Made by a program: the position numbers and the translations under genes. Of a stretch of 7,278 nucleotides of DNA, positions 5,864 to 7,278 are shown piece after piece. The stretch spans positions 1 to 7,278 of the forward strand of contig SACC01000055.1 of NCBI GenBank assembly GCA_009928745.1, written 5' to 3'. The notes under the pieces were generated by a model, which ran no database searches, was not told where the DNA came from, and saw only the letters and a list, made by a program, of their open reading frames with translations. Position 1 is the stretch's first letter. Each line of letters begins with the position of its first letter. The DNA comes from Clostridia bacterium (GTDB lineage: Bacteria; Bacillota; Clostridia; Christensenellales; CAG-1252).

Positions 5864-7278
5864 TTATTTTGCTGCCAATTTCTTATAGCCTTCCAGTTTC
5901 GCCTTTGCTTCTGCTTCGTTAACAGCGAACATCTCTTCAGACTTAGAATTAACCATCGCAAGCTGCGCATATCTGTTCTCTGCGAGCAAAAACTCACGAT
6001 AGTTACCCTGCGGGTCTTTGCTGTCGAGCTTGAACGGGTTCTCGCCCTTTGCGGTTAGCTCAGGATTATATCTATAAAGTTGCCAATAACCGCATTCCAC
6101 AGCCTTTTTCATTGTCAACTGTGAATTACCCGTATCCTTCAAGCCTTGATTAATACAAGGAGCGTACGCGATAATAATTGAAGGTCCTTCGTATGCCTCG
6201 GCTTCAAGTAACGCATCCATAAACTGTTTATGGCTAGCGCCCATTGATACCTGCGCGACATACACATAACCGTAACTCATTGCCATCATACCAAGATCCT
6301 TTTTCTTCGTCATCTTACCCGACGCTGCGAACTTTGCAATAGATGCAGTAGGTGTGGATTTTGAAGATTGACCGCCTGTATTGCTGTACAATTCGGTATC
6401 AAGGACAAGTATATTCACGTTTTCGTTCATAGCCAGCACATGATCAAGCCCGCCGTAACCGATATCGTATGCCCAACCGTCGCCGCCGATAATCCATATT
6501 GACTTCTTAATCAAGCAGTCTTCGTTACGCTTGATATTTTCCAGCGCTTCAACTGCGCCCTCTTTAGCGTCAATTATTGCCTGCGGTAACAACGCCTTGA
6601 TTGTCTCAGCGAGCTTCTTGGTCTCGTCGGCGTTATTCTTATTGGCTATCCAAAGTTTGAAAGTCTCGGCTAATTCATCAGCAATACCTGCTTCAATTGC
6701 CACTAGCATATCTATCTCCAGCTTATTCCTTCTTTGGGTATACGCAAGATTCATACCGTAACCGAACTCCGCGTTATCCTCGAATAGGCTGTTCGCCCAG
6801 GCGGGACCGTATCCCTTATCGTTCTTTGTATACGGACATGTCGGAGCAGAGCCGCCGTAGATAGAGCTGCATCCGGTAGCGTTAGCGACTACCATTCTGT
6901 CACCGAACATCTGTGTAACAACTTTTACGTATGGGGTCTCGCCGCAACCTGCGCATGCGCCGGAGAACTCGAATAACGGCTTATTGAACTGACTGCCGAT
7001 AGGAGTTTTTCTATTGACGGGAGCCTCGGTTTCCTTCAAGCTTACCGCATAGTCCCAGTTTGCCCTCTCTTTTGCTTCCATCTCCGCGAAAGGCTTCATA
7101 ACAAGCGCCTTCACCTTAGAAGGACATTGATTGACGCATACCTTACAACCCATACAATCAAGCGGGCTTATTTGCATTCTGTACTGATAACCTTTTGCTG
7201 CGTTCGCCGGCTTTGTACCAAAACCTTCCGGCTTGTTAGCCAAAACTTCTTCAGTCTGTAACACAGGACGTATTGCAG
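5864..7278 (-). CDS. nifJ: Pyruvate:ferredoxin oxidoreductase, C-terminal part (N terminus beyond window)
   Basis: PFOR oxidises pyruvate with CoA to acetyl-CoA and CO2 and passes electrons through Fe-S clusters to ferredoxin, a central reaction of anaerobes. Numbered from codon 7264, visible parts are a 4Fe-4S motif with Cys37, Cys40, Cys43 and Cys47, then the thiamine-diphosphate domain. The latter has GACAGCGETPYVK (Cys104, Cys107), ATGCSSIYGG (Cys132), GGDGWAYDIGYGG (about 260-272), DTELYSNTGGQSSKSTP (289-305), and Cys370, which together fit the four ligands of the TPP-proximal cluster. The C-terminal NYREFLLAENRYAQL is also typical. A GTG at 7264 could be read as a start, but the codons above it read AIRP, the expected continuation of the preceding ferredoxin motif (family form CPHAAIRPV). 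The gene therefore runs off the window. About 470 of the usual ~1,170 residues are present. Confidence 0.96.
   Translation of the reverse strand, partial: AIRPVLQTEEVLANKPEGFGTKPANAAKGYQYRMQISPLDCMGCKVCVNQCPSKVKALVMKPFAEMEAKERANWDYAVSLKETEAPVNRKTPIGSQFNKPLFEFSGACAGCGETPYVKVVTQMFGDRMVVANATGCSSIYGGSAPTCPYTKNDKGYGPAWANSLFEDNAEFGYGMNLAYTQRRNKLEIDMLVAIEAGIADELAETFKLWIANKNNADETKKLAETIKALLPQAIIDAKEGAVEALENIKRNEDCLIKKSIWIIGGDGWAYDIGYGGLDHVLAMNENVNILVLDTELYSNTGGQSSKSTPTASIAKFAASGKMTKKKDLGMMAMSYGYVYVAQVSMGASHKQFMDALLEAEAYEGPSIIIAYAPCINQGLKDTGNSQLTMKKAVECGYWQLYRYNPELTAKGENPFKLDSKDPQGNYREFLLAENRYAQLAMVNSKSEEMFAVNEAEAKAKLEGYKKLAAK

Noticed and set aside
5758..5997. Extension of ecfA1 upstream to an ATG at 5997
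   Set aside because: It crosses the nifJ terminator and the nifJ 3' end, is unlike any EcfA N terminus and has no ribosome-binding site.
7262..7264. GTG as a start codon for a short 466-residue nifJ
   Set aside because: The codons above it (AIRP) continue the PFOR ferredoxin domain, so this is internal to a larger gene cut by the window edge.

Overview
The window reads as ordinary chromosomal DNA from an anaerobic, moderately AT-rich member of the Bacillota (Clostridia-like, possibly from an uncultured lineage). This rests on three things: a pyruvate:ferredoxin oxidoreductase, strong GGAGG-type Shine-Dalgarno sites, and the classic Firmicutes order ecfA1-ecfA2-ecfT-truA-rplM-rpsI. The taxonomic call is inference from gene content and order. 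No mobile element, CRISPR array, tRNA or rRNA gene was seen.

Layout, left to right. (1) Positions 2-1147, plus strand: the 3' part of an M1-family zinc aminopeptidase gene whose reading frame is open through the left edge. (2) 1148-1334: convergent intergenic region ending in a bidirectional intrinsic terminator. (3) 1335-2198, minus strand: rpsI and rplM, a two-gene ribosomal-protein operon with its own consensus promoter and a roughly 115-nt structured leader. (4) 2199-2503: the leader, the promoter and about 150 nt with no recognisable gene. (5) 2504-5757, minus strand: ecfA1-ecfA2-ecfT-truA, a tightly overlapping operon coding for the energising module of an ECF vitamin/metal transporter and the tRNA pseudouridine synthase TruA. 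(6) 5758-5863: a strong terminator and then the ecfA1 promoter. (7) 5864-7278, minus strand: the 3' part of nifJ (pyruvate:ferredoxin oxidoreductase), running off the right edge.

How it works together: EcfA1 and EcfA2 are the two ATPases and EcfT the membrane coupler. They would serve substrate-binding S components encoded elsewhere, since none is visible here. TruA, uL13 and uS9 belong to translation and are commonly linked to ecfAAT in Firmicutes. PFOR supplies acetyl-CoA and reduced ferredoxin and appears to be a separate unit, ended by its own terminator.

I did not find a previously undescribed system. The most interesting points are regulatory. The ecfA1 promoter is placed so that the predicted transcription start falls on the start codon with no Shine-Dalgarno, suggesting a leaderless mRNA. 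The rplM leader can form alternative structures, one of which could cover the ribosome-binding site, consistent with autoregulation by uL13.
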